From Lentimicrobiaceae bacterium (GTDB taxonomy: Bacteria; Bacteroidota; Bacteroidia; Bacteroidales; UBA4417): a stretch of DNA of 42,117 bases. The notes below the pieces were generated by a model, which made no database searches, had not been told where the DNA came from, and worked only from the letters and a program-made list of their open reading frames with translations. A program made the position numbers and the translations under genes. Positions 1 to 7,352 of the stretch are shown here, one piece after another (the stretch's first letter is position 1; every line of letters starts with the position of its first letter). The stretch covers positions 1 to 42,117 of the forward strand of contig JAQVEX010000019.1 in the NCBI GenBank assembly GCA_028697555.1, given 5' to 3'.

Positions 1-379
1 AATGATGGTCAAAGCCTAAAACAATAGCCGAAATGTTTAATTTATTTACCAAATAATTCACAACAAAATCCTGATAATTCGTTTTGGCAAAATTCAGGTC
101 AAAGTTAATGATGATAAGGTTTTTAAAAGATGTTTGTTTTAGTAGTTCAATTTTTTCGTTTTGTGTAAGAATGTACTTGAAGTCGCTTATAGGTTGTAAA
201 ACTTGTCTTGGGTGAGGAAAAAAAGTAATCAAAGTACTTTGTCCACCAATTTTTTCGGCGTAATTATTCAATTCATCGATAATTTGTTTGTGAGCGACGT
301 GAATTCCGTCGAAAGTGCCGACAGTAACAACAGGTCTGACTATTTCGTGTGCTTTATCAATGTCGTAAAAAATATTCAT
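1..379 (-). CDS. ribF: Riboflavin kinase / FAD synthetase RibF, N-terminal part (partial, cut by window edge)
   Basis: Reading the minus strand from the ATG at 379 gives about 126 codons that stay open to the window edge, so the C-terminal part is missing. The start of the protein carries a nucleotidyltransferase signature, VTVGTFDGIHVAHKQ, at about residues 19-33, followed by TFFPHPRQVL. This is the FMN adenylyltransferase half of bifunctional RibF, which makes FMN and FAD from riboflavin in the cytoplasm. The riboflavin kinase half would lie outside the window. In RibF proteins the motif is usually GVHLGH; here it is GIHVAH, a mild variant. FAD and FMN supply would serve the many flavoproteins nearby (HydB, Rnf, MurB), but that link is only inference. 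Confidence 0.88.
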   Translation of the reverse strand, partial: MNIFYDIDKAHEIVRPVVTVGTFDGIHVAHKQIIDELNNYAEKIGGQSTLITFFPHPRQVLQPISDFKYILTQNEKIELLKQTSFKNLIIINFDLNFAKTNYQDFVVNYLVNKLNISAIVLGFDHH

Positions 380-458
380 GAAACTATTATTGATTAGCTG
401 TCTGCATTTGGTTTCTTAGTCTATGGTTTTCAGGCAGTTTTTTGTTTTGCATAATCTA

Positions 459-851
459 TTATTTTTTGCTCATAAACGAGTTGACCGTATATACAATTTC
501 GTCAAGTCCCACATCCTTGTTTAAATAACTGTCGGCATATATCCACTGTTTGTGATTTTCGTGGGTAATATCGAATTTTATACGAGTTTTGGAGCTGACC
601 GAACTAACAATAATTACAGGGATTTCAGGGTTGTGTTTTTTTATTTTGTAACACAGTATAAAACCGCTAATTTGTGAATCCATAACCAAATCAACAACAC
701 ATAAATTAGGCTCAACTTCTTTAATTAATTTTTCGCCTTCATGTTGATTTTCAGCATAAATTATTTCGTAGCCATGCTGTTTAAGCCTTGCTTTCAATTT
801 GTTAATAAAGTCTATATCATCGTCAATGATAAGTATTTTGTTTCGTTTCAT
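459..851 (-). CDS. Single-domain response regulator (REC only), last gene of the hyd operon
   Basis: This 130-residue protein is a bare receiver domain with no output domain. The acidic pocket is D10/D11/D12, the phosphoacceptor is D54 in CVVDLVMD, the switch serine is S83 or S84 and the conserved lysine is K112. It starts 15 bp after hydA ends and runs the same way, so it is probably cotranscribed as the last gene of hydC-hydB-hydA-REC. REC-only proteins usually work by protein-protein contact or as phosphate relays. Here the partner could be the PAS-containing sensory hydrogenase or the phosphatase encoded divergently at 5496-8537. No histidine kinase is visible in the window. The family is certain; the partner is inference. 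Confidence 0.85.
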   Translation of the reverse strand: MKRNKILIIDDDIDFINKLKARLKQHGYEIIYAENQHEGEKLIKEVEPNLCVVDLVMDSQISGFILCYKIKKHNPEIPVIIVSSVSSKTRIKFDITHENHKQWIYADSYLNKDVGLDEIVYTVNSFMSKK

Positions 852-866
852 AGGGAGATATTGATT

Positions 867-2555
867 TTATATATTAACATTAAGCTTTTTCAACAAGTTG
901 TTGTTTATATTATTTTCGTACAAATCTAACACATTCTTATTATTGTACGGATAAAATGAATTTGTTTCTTTTTCGTAGTTGTAAATATTTTCAATTCTGC
1001 TTTTAGTGAAATCTATTTTGGTGTTTATAGGTTGTCCGCCGCCCGAGATGCAACCATTATTGCAGGCAGCAACTTCAACAAAATCTATGTCGTTTTTGCC
1101 TTTTCTAAATTCATCGAGCAATGTGCCAACATTACTAATGCCGTTAACTATAGCAAAACCGAACTTATATCCGCCAATTTCTATAAAATATTCCGTTCGT
1201 CCTTTCGGATTTCTAATTTCTTTAATTTCACGATTATCAAAATCAGAGTTTGTAATAAGATAATACAAGGTACGTATAATAATTTCGGTAAATCCGCCAC
1301 ATACAGCAGTTATTGTGCCCGAACCGGTTGGTGAAAAATTAATAATTTCATCATCTTGGTGGCTTGTAATATCATTAAAATCTATGCCGTTTAGTTTTAT
1401 AAGCTTAGCAAGCTCTTGAGTAGAAATAACTTCATCAATTTTGTTTTCGAATTTATTGTGAAAAGATACTTTTAGTTCGTGTTTTTTAGCAATACAGGGC
1501 GTGGTTGCTACTGAAAAAAACTTACAGTCCGACGATTTTTTTTCGACACTCATTTTATCAATAAGTAAACCCATTAACGACATTGGCGAAGGTAATGGTG
1601 AAATGTAAGGAAGAAAATCCGGCGAATGCTTTTGCGCGTATAAAATCCACGACGGGCAACAACTTGCAAATTCGGGTTTTCCGTTAGCATTTTTTTTCGC
1701 TTCCAAAATACGTTTAGCCTGTTCAATAGCAATAATATCAGATGCTATGGCTGCATCGGCAACACGATTAAAACCAATTTTTCTTAATACCGAGTATATT
1801 ACATTATGAAGGTTGTAGCTTGGTTTTAGGTTAAGAACTTCGGCAATTGAAAAGCTTACACAAGGAGAAACTTGTATTACGGATTTTGTATCGGGATTAC
1901 TAAGTGAATCGATAATAATATCTTGATCTTGGTTTTCCGACAAGGCTCCGGTAGGGCAAACCAATATACACTGTCCGCAACTTATACACGCCGAATTATC
2001 AAGTCCTTGGTGAAAAGCTGTACCGACCACCATATCGCTACCGCGTTCCAAATAGTCGATAGCTGTAATATGCTGAATTTCTTCGCACACTCTAATACAT
2101 CTGCCACAGAGAATACATTTTGCGGGGTCGTGAATTAAACAAATATTTGTATAATCAGCTCTGTACTTTTCTGTTTTCTTGAAAAAATGTCGTTCTTTAA
2201 CGTTCATTTCTTCACTTATTTTTTGCAATTCACAGTTCCCGTTTCTATCGCAAAACAAACACTCTTCGGGATGATTGCTAAGTAGCAGTTCGGCATTCAT
2301 TTTACGAGCCTTTATAACTCTTGTAGAGTGAGTTTTAATTTTCATCCACTCTTCAACCGGATGAGAACAAGCAGGTATAAGGCTTTCTTTTCCTTCAACT
2401 TCTACAACACACATTCGGCAAGCTCCGGTTGGGTTTAAGTTTTTAAGATGGCATAGTGTGGGCACTTGTATGCCGTTTCTATTAAGGGCTTGCAAAATTG
2501 TTTCGCCGTTTTTTGCCTTAATTAAGTTTCCGTTTACTTCTATTTCAAAATTCAT
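867..2555 (-). CDS. hydA: [FeFe]-hydrogenase large subunit HydA (trimeric NADH-linked type), divergent active site
   Basis: The 562 residues contain, in order: an N-terminal 2Fe-2S domain (C35, C46, C49, C63), a His-Cys cluster (H95, C99, C102, C108), two 4Fe-4S sites (C147/150/153/157 and C190/193/196/200) and the H-cluster domain. H-cluster ligands are present: C300 in ASCCPSW, C354 in TPCIAKK, and C498 and C502 in ACNNGCISGGGQP. The proton-relay cysteine C299 and bridging-site lysine K357 are also kept. Aligned by eye to Clostridium CpI, which matches with little or no gap here, M353 becomes Thr, M497 becomes Ala, E279 becomes Gln and E282 becomes Arg. The usual TGGVMEA stretch reads CGGFTEI. 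The gene is third in the hydC-hydB-hydA-REC operon, 12 bp after hydB. The family is certain; normal H2 turnover is not. Confidence 0.88.
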   Translation of the reverse strand: MNFEIEVNGNLIKAKNGETILQALNRNGIQVPTLCHLKNLNPTGACRMCVVEVEGKESLIPACSHPVEEWMKIKTHSTRVIKARKMNAELLLSNHPEECLFCDRNGNCELQKISEEMNVKERHFFKKTEKYRADYTNICLIHDPAKCILCGRCIRVCEEIQHITAIDYLERGSDMVVGTAFHQGLDNSACISCGQCILVCPTGALSENQDQDIIIDSLSNPDTKSVIQVSPCVSFSIAEVLNLKPSYNLHNVIYSVLRKIGFNRVADAAIASDIIAIEQAKRILEAKKNANGKPEFASCCPSWILYAQKHSPDFLPYISPLPSPMSLMGLLIDKMSVEKKSSDCKFFSVATTPCIAKKHELKVSFHNKFENKIDEVISTQELAKLIKLNGIDFNDITSHQDDEIINFSPTGSGTITAVCGGFTEIIIRTLYYLITNSDFDNREIKEIRNPKGRTEYFIEIGGYKFGFAIVNGISNVGTLLDEFRKGKNDIDFVEVAACNNGCISGGGQPINTKIDFTKSRIENIYNYEKETNSFYPYNNKNVLDLYENNINNNLLKKLNVNI

Positions 2556-2567
2556 AATCTTGTTGTT

Positions 2568-4496
2568 TTATTGAATGAAAACAGCATTAAATTTGCATAC
2601 TTCGTCGCAAATACCGCAACCTATACACTTATCTTCAACAATATAGTGTGGTTGCCTGGGTTGCCCAACAATAGCATTTGAAGGACATTTTTTCAGACAT
2701 AGAGTGCAGCCAGTACAGTTATCGGTGTTTATAGCATAAAGCTTAAGTTCGGTACAAAAACCTGCACGGCATTTTTTGTCAAAAATATGTTCGTCAAATT
2801 CGTGTTTAAAATATTTAAGTGCACTAAGCAATGGATTAGGAGCTGTTTTCCCTAAGCCGCACAACGAAGTGTCTTTTAAAACCTTAGCAAGTTCGGTCAG
2901 TTGCAATACACTTTTAAATATTTTAAGCTCTTCGTTTTCGTCTTTCGATTTGGAACGACTTGTAATGCTTTGAAGTATTTCGTATATACGTCTGCTACCT
3001 TCTCGGCATGGAATACACTTGCCGCAACTTTCTTTTTGCAAAAAGTACATAAAAAACTTTGTAATATCGACCATGCAAGTTGTTTCGTCCATTACAACTA
3101 TACCTCCCGAACCTAAAATTGTATCATGCTCCCACAATGTTTCGTAGCCCACTTCAATATCGAGCATAGAGTAGGGTAAACAACTTCCGGAAGGTCCGCC
3201 AATTTGAATAGCTTTAAAATCTTTACCTTGTTTTATTCCTCCCGAAATTTTATAAACAATATCATGTAGTTTTGTACCCATAACCACTTCCACTAGTCCG
3301 GTAATATCAGTTTTACCTGAAACTCCAAATACTTTTGTGCCGGAAGCCAGGGGTGTGCCTATTTCTTTAAATTTATTTGGTCCGTAAAGTAATATATTTG
3401 GGATATTGGCTAAGGTTTCAACGTTGTTTATAACCGTAGGACTATTAAACAAGCCTTGTTCGGTTGGGTAAGGCGGTTTATGATGAGGCATTGCTCGTTT
3501 GCTCATTATGCTGTTTATAAGAGCGGTTTCCTCGCCACTGACAAAGGCTCCAGGACTCTTAATAATATCTATTTCCAAATCAATATTGGAATTAAAAATA
3601 TTACTGCCTAAAAGCTTATTCTGTTTCATAATATCAACCGCTTGCTTTATTTTGTTGTAGGCATTGGTATATTCGGTCATTATGTAAACAATAGCTTTTG
3701 ATGCTTCTATAGCGTATGCTGCAATAGCAATTCCCTCAAGCAACAGAAACGGGTCTCCTTCAATAATAGCTCTATCCATAAATGAACCAGGATCACTTTC
3801 GGAAGCATTGCATATCAGAAATCTTTGTTTATTATCGCTTTTGCAGGCATTTTCCCATTTAAGACCTGTATGGTAACCGCCTCCACCTCGACCACGCAAG
3901 CCACTTTCGGTAACAATGTTTCTGACTTTTTCGGGGCTGTAATTCTTGATACATTTTTTGTAAGCGGAAAAGCCACCCAAAGCAATGTAATGGTCTATAG
4001 AGTTTGTGTTAATAATACCGCAATTTTTTAAAACTATACGATGCTGATATTTTAAAAATGGTATTTGATTTATAAAAGGTATATTTTCCCATGTTGAGTG
4101 TATGTCCGATTGATACTGACCAATAACCCACGATGTTGGTATAACTTGATTAAAAACGTCGTCCAATAGTTTTTCAACCATATCGGAGTATATGTTTTTG
4201 AAAGAAATACGAGCTTTCCCGGGAATTTGAATATCAACAATAGGTTCGTACGAGCATATTCCAATACAGCCGACTTCAACAATATCGGCTTCTACATTCT
4301 TTTCATTCAAATAATCAACAATGGCTTGTTTTGTTTTGTTAGCACCCGATATAATTCCACATGTTCCCAATCCTATGTACACAACAGGTCGGTTAATAAT
4401 ATCGTATCTTGCAATGCTGCATTTGTTATCGTATTCGGCAGCGCTTAGCAAATTTTCCGATGCTGTTAGGCTTTGTGCAAGTAATGAGTCTGACAT
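2568..4496 (-). CDS. hydB: NADH-binding flavoprotein subunit HydB (NuoF-like) of the trimeric hydrogenase
   Basis: This 642-residue NuoF-like subunit should pass electrons between NAD(H), FMN and iron-sulfur clusters. The N-terminus has a thioredoxin-like 2Fe-2S domain with C46, C77 and C81 visible; I do not see an obvious fourth ligand. The FMN/NAD core has RGRGGGG at 201-207, CNASESDPGSFMDR from 229, GEETAL from 321 and PTVINNVET from 353. The N3-type 4Fe-4S site is C491/C494/C497 plus C546. Two C-terminal 4Fe-4S sites follow (C594/597/600/604 and C624/627/630/634). This is the HydB layout rather than plain complex I NuoF. Unusual: the loop normally reading NADEG/S reads NASES, so the FMN-pocket Asp is Ser (S232). 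It lies 18 bp after hydC. Confidence 0.9.
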   Translation of the reverse strand: MSDSLLAQSLTASENLLSAAEYDNKCSIARYDIINRPVVYIGLGTCGIISGANKTKQAIVDYLNEKNVEADIVEVGCIGICSYEPIVDIQIPGKARISFKNIYSDMVEKLLDDVFNQVIPTSWVIGQYQSDIHSTWENIPFINQIPFLKYQHRIVLKNCGIINTNSIDHYIALGGFSAYKKCIKNYSPEKVRNIVTESGLRGRGGGGYHTGLKWENACKSDNKQRFLICNASESDPGSFMDRAIIEGDPFLLLEGIAIAAYAIEASKAIVYIMTEYTNAYNKIKQAVDIMKQNKLLGSNIFNSNIDLEIDIIKSPGAFVSGEETALINSIMSKRAMPHHKPPYPTEQGLFNSPTVINNVETLANIPNILLYGPNKFKEIGTPLASGTKVFGVSGKTDITGLVEVVMGTKLHDIVYKISGGIKQGKDFKAIQIGGPSGSCLPYSMLDIEVGYETLWEHDTILGSGGIVVMDETTCMVDITKFFMYFLQKESCGKCIPCREGSRRIYEILQSITSRSKSKDENEELKIFKSVLQLTELAKVLKDTSLCGLGKTAPNPLLSALKYFKHEFDEHIFDKKCRAGFCTELKLYAINTDNCTGCTLCLKKCPSNAIVGQPRQPHYIVEDKCIGCGICDEVCKFNAVFIQ

Positions 4497-4514
4497 TTAA
4501 TTAATGTTTAGGTG

Positions 4515-4976
4515 TTAATATTCGTTTTGATATTTTTCAATAATAAGTCTTATCTCTTTGGGATTCGATAAAATATAAAATTCGTCATTAAAGCTAATCA
4601 CAGGCGATTTGCTACAAGCACCCATACAGCCAACTGTAACCAAACTAAACTTATTGTCTTTGGTTGTTTCGCCAATGCCAATACCAATAACATTTTTAAT
4701 TTCATCAACAAGCTTGACAGCCCCTTCTATATGGCACGATGTGCCATGGCAAACTTTGATAATAACTTTAGCTTTAGGCTTAAACCTAAATTGGTCGTAA
4801 AATGAGGCAATACCGTAGACCTTTGTTTTAGGAATTTTAAGGTAACTGCATACTTCCGATATGGCTTCTTCGGTAAGGTAACCTTCTACGTCTTGCAACG
4901 ATTGAAGTATTGATAGTAACTGCTCCTGAGCATCAGGAGGATAGCTTATGATAATTGATTTTATTGTGTCGGACAT
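4515..4976 (-). CDS. hydC: 2Fe-2S subunit HydC (NuoE-like) of the trimeric hydrogenase
   Basis: This 153-residue NuoE-family protein has a helical N-terminal part and a thioredoxin-like 2Fe-2S domain. The four ligands are C76 and C81 in VCHGTSCH and C117 and C121 in VGCMGACS. The motif YLTEEAISEVCSYLKIP and the VYGIASFYDQF segment are typical of NuoE and HydC. In HydABC it carries one 2Fe-2S cluster next to the NADH-FMN subunit. It is the first gene of the minus-strand operon and starts 222 bp from the divergent plus-strand operon. There is no Shine-Dalgarno sequence, as is usual in Bacteroidota. A -7 box lies just upstream at 4993-5000. Confidence 0.9.
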   Translation of the reverse strand: MSDTIKSIIISYPPDAQEQLLSILQSLQDVEGYLTEEAISEVCSYLKIPKTKVYGIASFYDQFRFKPKAKVIIKVCHGTSCHIEGAVKLVDEIKNVIGIGIGETTKDNKFSLVTVGCMGACSKSPVISFNDEFYILSNPKEIRLIIEKYQNEY

Positions 4977-4992
4977 TGTCGGATTTTTTATA

Positions 4993-5000
4993 CAAATATA
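4993..5000 (-). promoter_or_regulatory. Predicted -7 box for the hydCBA-REC operon
   Basis: On the minus strand this reads TATATTTG, a full match to the Bacteroidota -7 consensus TAnnTTTG. It sits 17 bp before the hydC ATG, so the transcript would have a very short leader. I see no convincing -33 TTTG partner at 19-21 bp, so the promoter may depend on an activator. Confidence 0.55.
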
Positions 5001-5104
5001 TAATAAAATTACAACTTTGTTGATGACATATATATTTATTTTAATATTATAAAAAATTTACAAATTCTAAACATTTTACAAAACCCTTATAATTACAAGT
5101 GTGG

Positions 5105-5178
5105 AAATAGTTTGTTTTCAAAAATAGTTTTGCCAAACTGTTAATTTTTCCATCAACACGAAAAATAATGTATATTTG
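5105..5178 (+). promoter_or_regulatory. Predicted promoter of the sensory arm, with an upstream 9-bp direct repeat
   Basis: TATATTTG at 5171-5178 matches the TAnnTTTG -7 consensus, and TTTC at 5147-5150 sits 20 bp upstream at the -33 position. Start of transcription is expected near 5182, about 17 bases before the ATG at 5199. Upstream, AAATAGTTT occurs twice (5105-5113 and 5122-5130) with a 17-bp pitch. That spacing is close to what a dimeric activator might use, but the factor is unknown. Confidence 0.5.
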
Positions 5179-5198
5179 TATTCACAAAAAAACAAACA

Positions 5199-5492
5199 AT
5201 GGAAGATTATCAAGAATTTAATATGGATAATTATAAAATACCCGAATTTGTTATTTGTTTAGGTAGTTCGTGTTTTTCGAGGGGTAATAAAAGCTTGGTT
5301 AAAATTATAAAAAACTATTTAAAAGAAAACGGATTAGAGGCTAAGGTTAAATTTTATGGTAAACGCTGTTTTGCCAATTGTGCCAATGGTCCCACAATTA
5401 TGCTTGACGGTAAAGTTTTGGAAAATGTTAACGAAAACAATATAAAATCTATTCTTGATGAATTTTTTAAGTTGGATCTGTTAAATTATTAA
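5199..5492 (+). CDS. Small thioredoxin-like 2Fe-2S ferredoxin
   Basis: This 97-residue protein has the four-cysteine layout of thioredoxin-like 2Fe-2S ferredoxins: C20 and C25 in ICLGSSCFS and C57 and C61 in KRCFANCANGP. It resembles the C-terminal half of NuoE/HydC standing alone. It is the first gene of the plus-strand operon, ends 3 bp before the hydS-like gene and is probably cotranscribed with it. In such loci a small ferredoxin may pass electrons to or from the sensory hydrogenase; that role is inference. The ATG at 5199 follows the predicted promoter closely. An in-frame ATG at 5223 would also keep every cysteine, so the exact start is open. Confidence 0.82.
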   Translation: MEDYQEFNMDNYKIPEFVICLGSSCFSRGNKSLVKIIKNYLKENGLEAKVKFYGKRCFANCANGPTIMLDGKVLENVNENNIKSILDEFFKLDLLNY

Positions 5493-5495
5493 TTT

Positions 5496-7346
5496 ATGAA
5501 TAGTCCATTTATTTCTATAGACTACCAAAAATGCATCAAGTGCTATGCTTGTATTAGGAATTGTGCTGTTCAAGCTATTTCAATATCGTCAAACGAAGGT
5601 TTTCCAACTATCAATTCCGATAGATGCACAGGTTGCGGCGATTGTGTAATTGCATGCAAGATTAATGCATTAACTTATTACGACTCGAAACCCGAAACAA
5701 TAAATTTAATAAAATCGTCGAATAAGGTTGTTGCTATTGTCGATCCGGCTATTGCCGCCGAATTTGCAGATATTGCCGATTATCGCAAGTTTGTAAAAAT
5801 GATACAATCTATTGGCTTTGAAAACATTCATGAAGTAGCTTTTGGAGTTGATGTTGTCGGGAAAAAATACAACGAACTCGTTAACAATTTTATGGGTAAG
5901 TATTATTTGTTTTCCTGCTGCCCTGTTGTTACGCAACTTGTTGAAAAATACTATACTGGCTTGGTCGAAAACTTGGTTCCTATTGTCAATCCTGTGATAG
6001 CTACTGCAAAAATAATGAAACAGCTGTACGGCGAAGAAATAAAGATAACGTACATTGGACCTTGTGTTGCAGCCAAAATGGATATTCATCGCAAACAGTA
6101 TGACGGCATTATTGATACGGTGCTTACTTTTAAAGAGTTGAGAGAACTTTTTAATCATTTCAACATTAAAGAAAGCGCCATAGAGTTCTCTGATTTTTCG
6201 CCACCATACGGGCACAAAGGCGGTATTTATCCCATAGCTGAAGGAATATTAACAGCTTCGGGAATCGATTATCAATTGCTAAACAGTAACGTTATTACCT
6301 CTCGAGGAAACAAATCGGTTATTGAAACTTTAGAAGAAATTGAAAACAATTTTGAAGATATTCACAAGCATTTCAATTTGTTTTACTGCGACGACTGTAT
6401 TATGGGTCTTGGCATGAAAACCGATAAAAAAAGGCAGGAAAGAGTTTCATCACTCAACAAATACGTTTTAAAACGTATGAAGGACTTTAATATAGCCGAA
6501 TGGAATAACGAACTTAAAAAGTACTCCGACCTGGACTTGGATATTGATTATGCCGAAAACAATCAAAAATTCCCAGCTGTCAGCAAAGAAAGAAAACAAG
6601 AAATTTTGAAGAGCATAAAAAAAGATGGTGATAAAAGTGCAGATTGTGGAAATTGTGGCTTTAAAAACTGCGATTACTTTGCCGAAGCAGTTGCCAATAA
6701 AGTTATTAACACTAGTTTGTGCTCCACCTATATGGTTGAAAGTAAAAACGAATATATATCAACTTTAAATAGTACCAACGAAAAACTTCAAAAGCAATAT
6801 TCGGATTTGCTTGTTGCTAACAGAAAAAATGTTAATGAAGCTCAAGATTATAAAGACAAGTTAGAAGACTTTCAGAATCTTATTCAAAAACTTCCGTTGG
6901 CAATATTTTTAGTAGATAAAGACTTGAAAATCTTAACTTCTAACGAAAGTTTTATTAATATTTTAGGAGATGAAGTTAAGGAAATCAACGAAATTATTCC
7001 CGGCTTAAAAGGAGCCGATTTAAAAACAATACTTCCTGTTCAGGTATATAAGTTGTTTACTTACGTTATTAATAGCGATGAAGACGTTGTGGGTAGAGAT
7101 ATTCCACTTAACGATAAATTGCTTTTACTGAATATTTTCAGCATTAAGAAAAACAGAATAGCCGGCGGCGTACTGCGAGATATGCACACACCAGAGGTTA
7201 GAAGCGAGGAAGTTGTAAGTAGAGTAACCGAAGTTATAGACTTAAACTTAAACTTAGTGCAGAAAATAGCATTTTTGTTGGGTGAAGCAGGAGCTAATAC
7301 CGAAAAAATGCTTAATTCAATAATTGAGTCACATAAAAATCAATAA
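5496..7346 (+). CDS. hydS: Sensory-type [FeFe]-hydrogenase-like protein with PAS domain (HydS-like)
   Basis: The 616 residues contain two 4Fe-4S sites (C13/16/19/23 and C44/47/50/54) and a compact H-cluster-type domain: SCCPVV at 140-145, GPC at 188-190, CDDC at 298-301. An extra 4Fe-4S domain follows (C384, C387, C392, C409), then a probable coiled coil (about 416-456) and a PAS domain (from about 457). This is the layout of group C putative sensory hydrogenases such as Thermotoga HydS. As in HydS, the Met normally before the second-motif Pro-Cys is Gly (G188). Unlike what I recall of that protein, both cysteines of the SCCP motif are kept. Located between a small ferredoxin and a phosphatase and divergent to hydCBA, it probably senses H2 or redox state and signals through the PAS region. 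Confidence 0.85.
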   Translation: MNSPFISIDYQKCIKCYACIRNCAVQAISISSNEGFPTINSDRCTGCGDCVIACKINALTYYDSKPETINLIKSSNKVVAIVDPAIAAEFADIADYRKFVKMIQSIGFENIHEVAFGVDVVGKKYNELVNNFMGKYYLFSCCPVVTQLVEKYYTGLVENLVPIVNPVIATAKIMKQLYGEEIKITYIGPCVAAKMDIHRKQYDGIIDTVLTFKELRELFNHFNIKESAIEFSDFSPPYGHKGGIYPIAEGILTASGIDYQLLNSNVITSRGNKSVIETLEEIENNFEDIHKHFNLFYCDDCIMGLGMKTDKKRQERVSSLNKYVLKRMKDFNIAEWNNELKKYSDLDLDIDYAENNQKFPAVSKERKQEILKSIKKDGDKSADCGNCGFKNCDYFAEAVANKVINTSLCSTYMVESKNEYISTLNSTNEKLQKQYSDLLVANRKNVNEAQDYKDKLEDFQNLIQKLPLAIFLVDKDLKILTSNESFINILGDEVKEINEIIPGLKGADLKTILPVQVYKLFTYVINSDEDVVGRDIPLNDKLLLLNIFSIKKNRIAGGVLRDMHTPEVRSEEVVSRVTEVIDLNLNLVQKIAFLLGEAGANTEKMLNSIIESHKNQ

Positions 7347-7352
7347 TGGCTA

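Noticed and set aside
380..458. Terminator between REC and ribF
   Set aside because: A weak CTGTCTG/CAGGCAG stem with T-run reads on the plus strand where no gene precedes it; on the minus strand the stem has a mismatch and poor tail.
5706..6215. 169-codon frame antisense to the hydS-like gene
   Set aside because: The plus strand encodes a clear iron-sulfur/H-cluster protein here; the antisense frame has no recognisable features.
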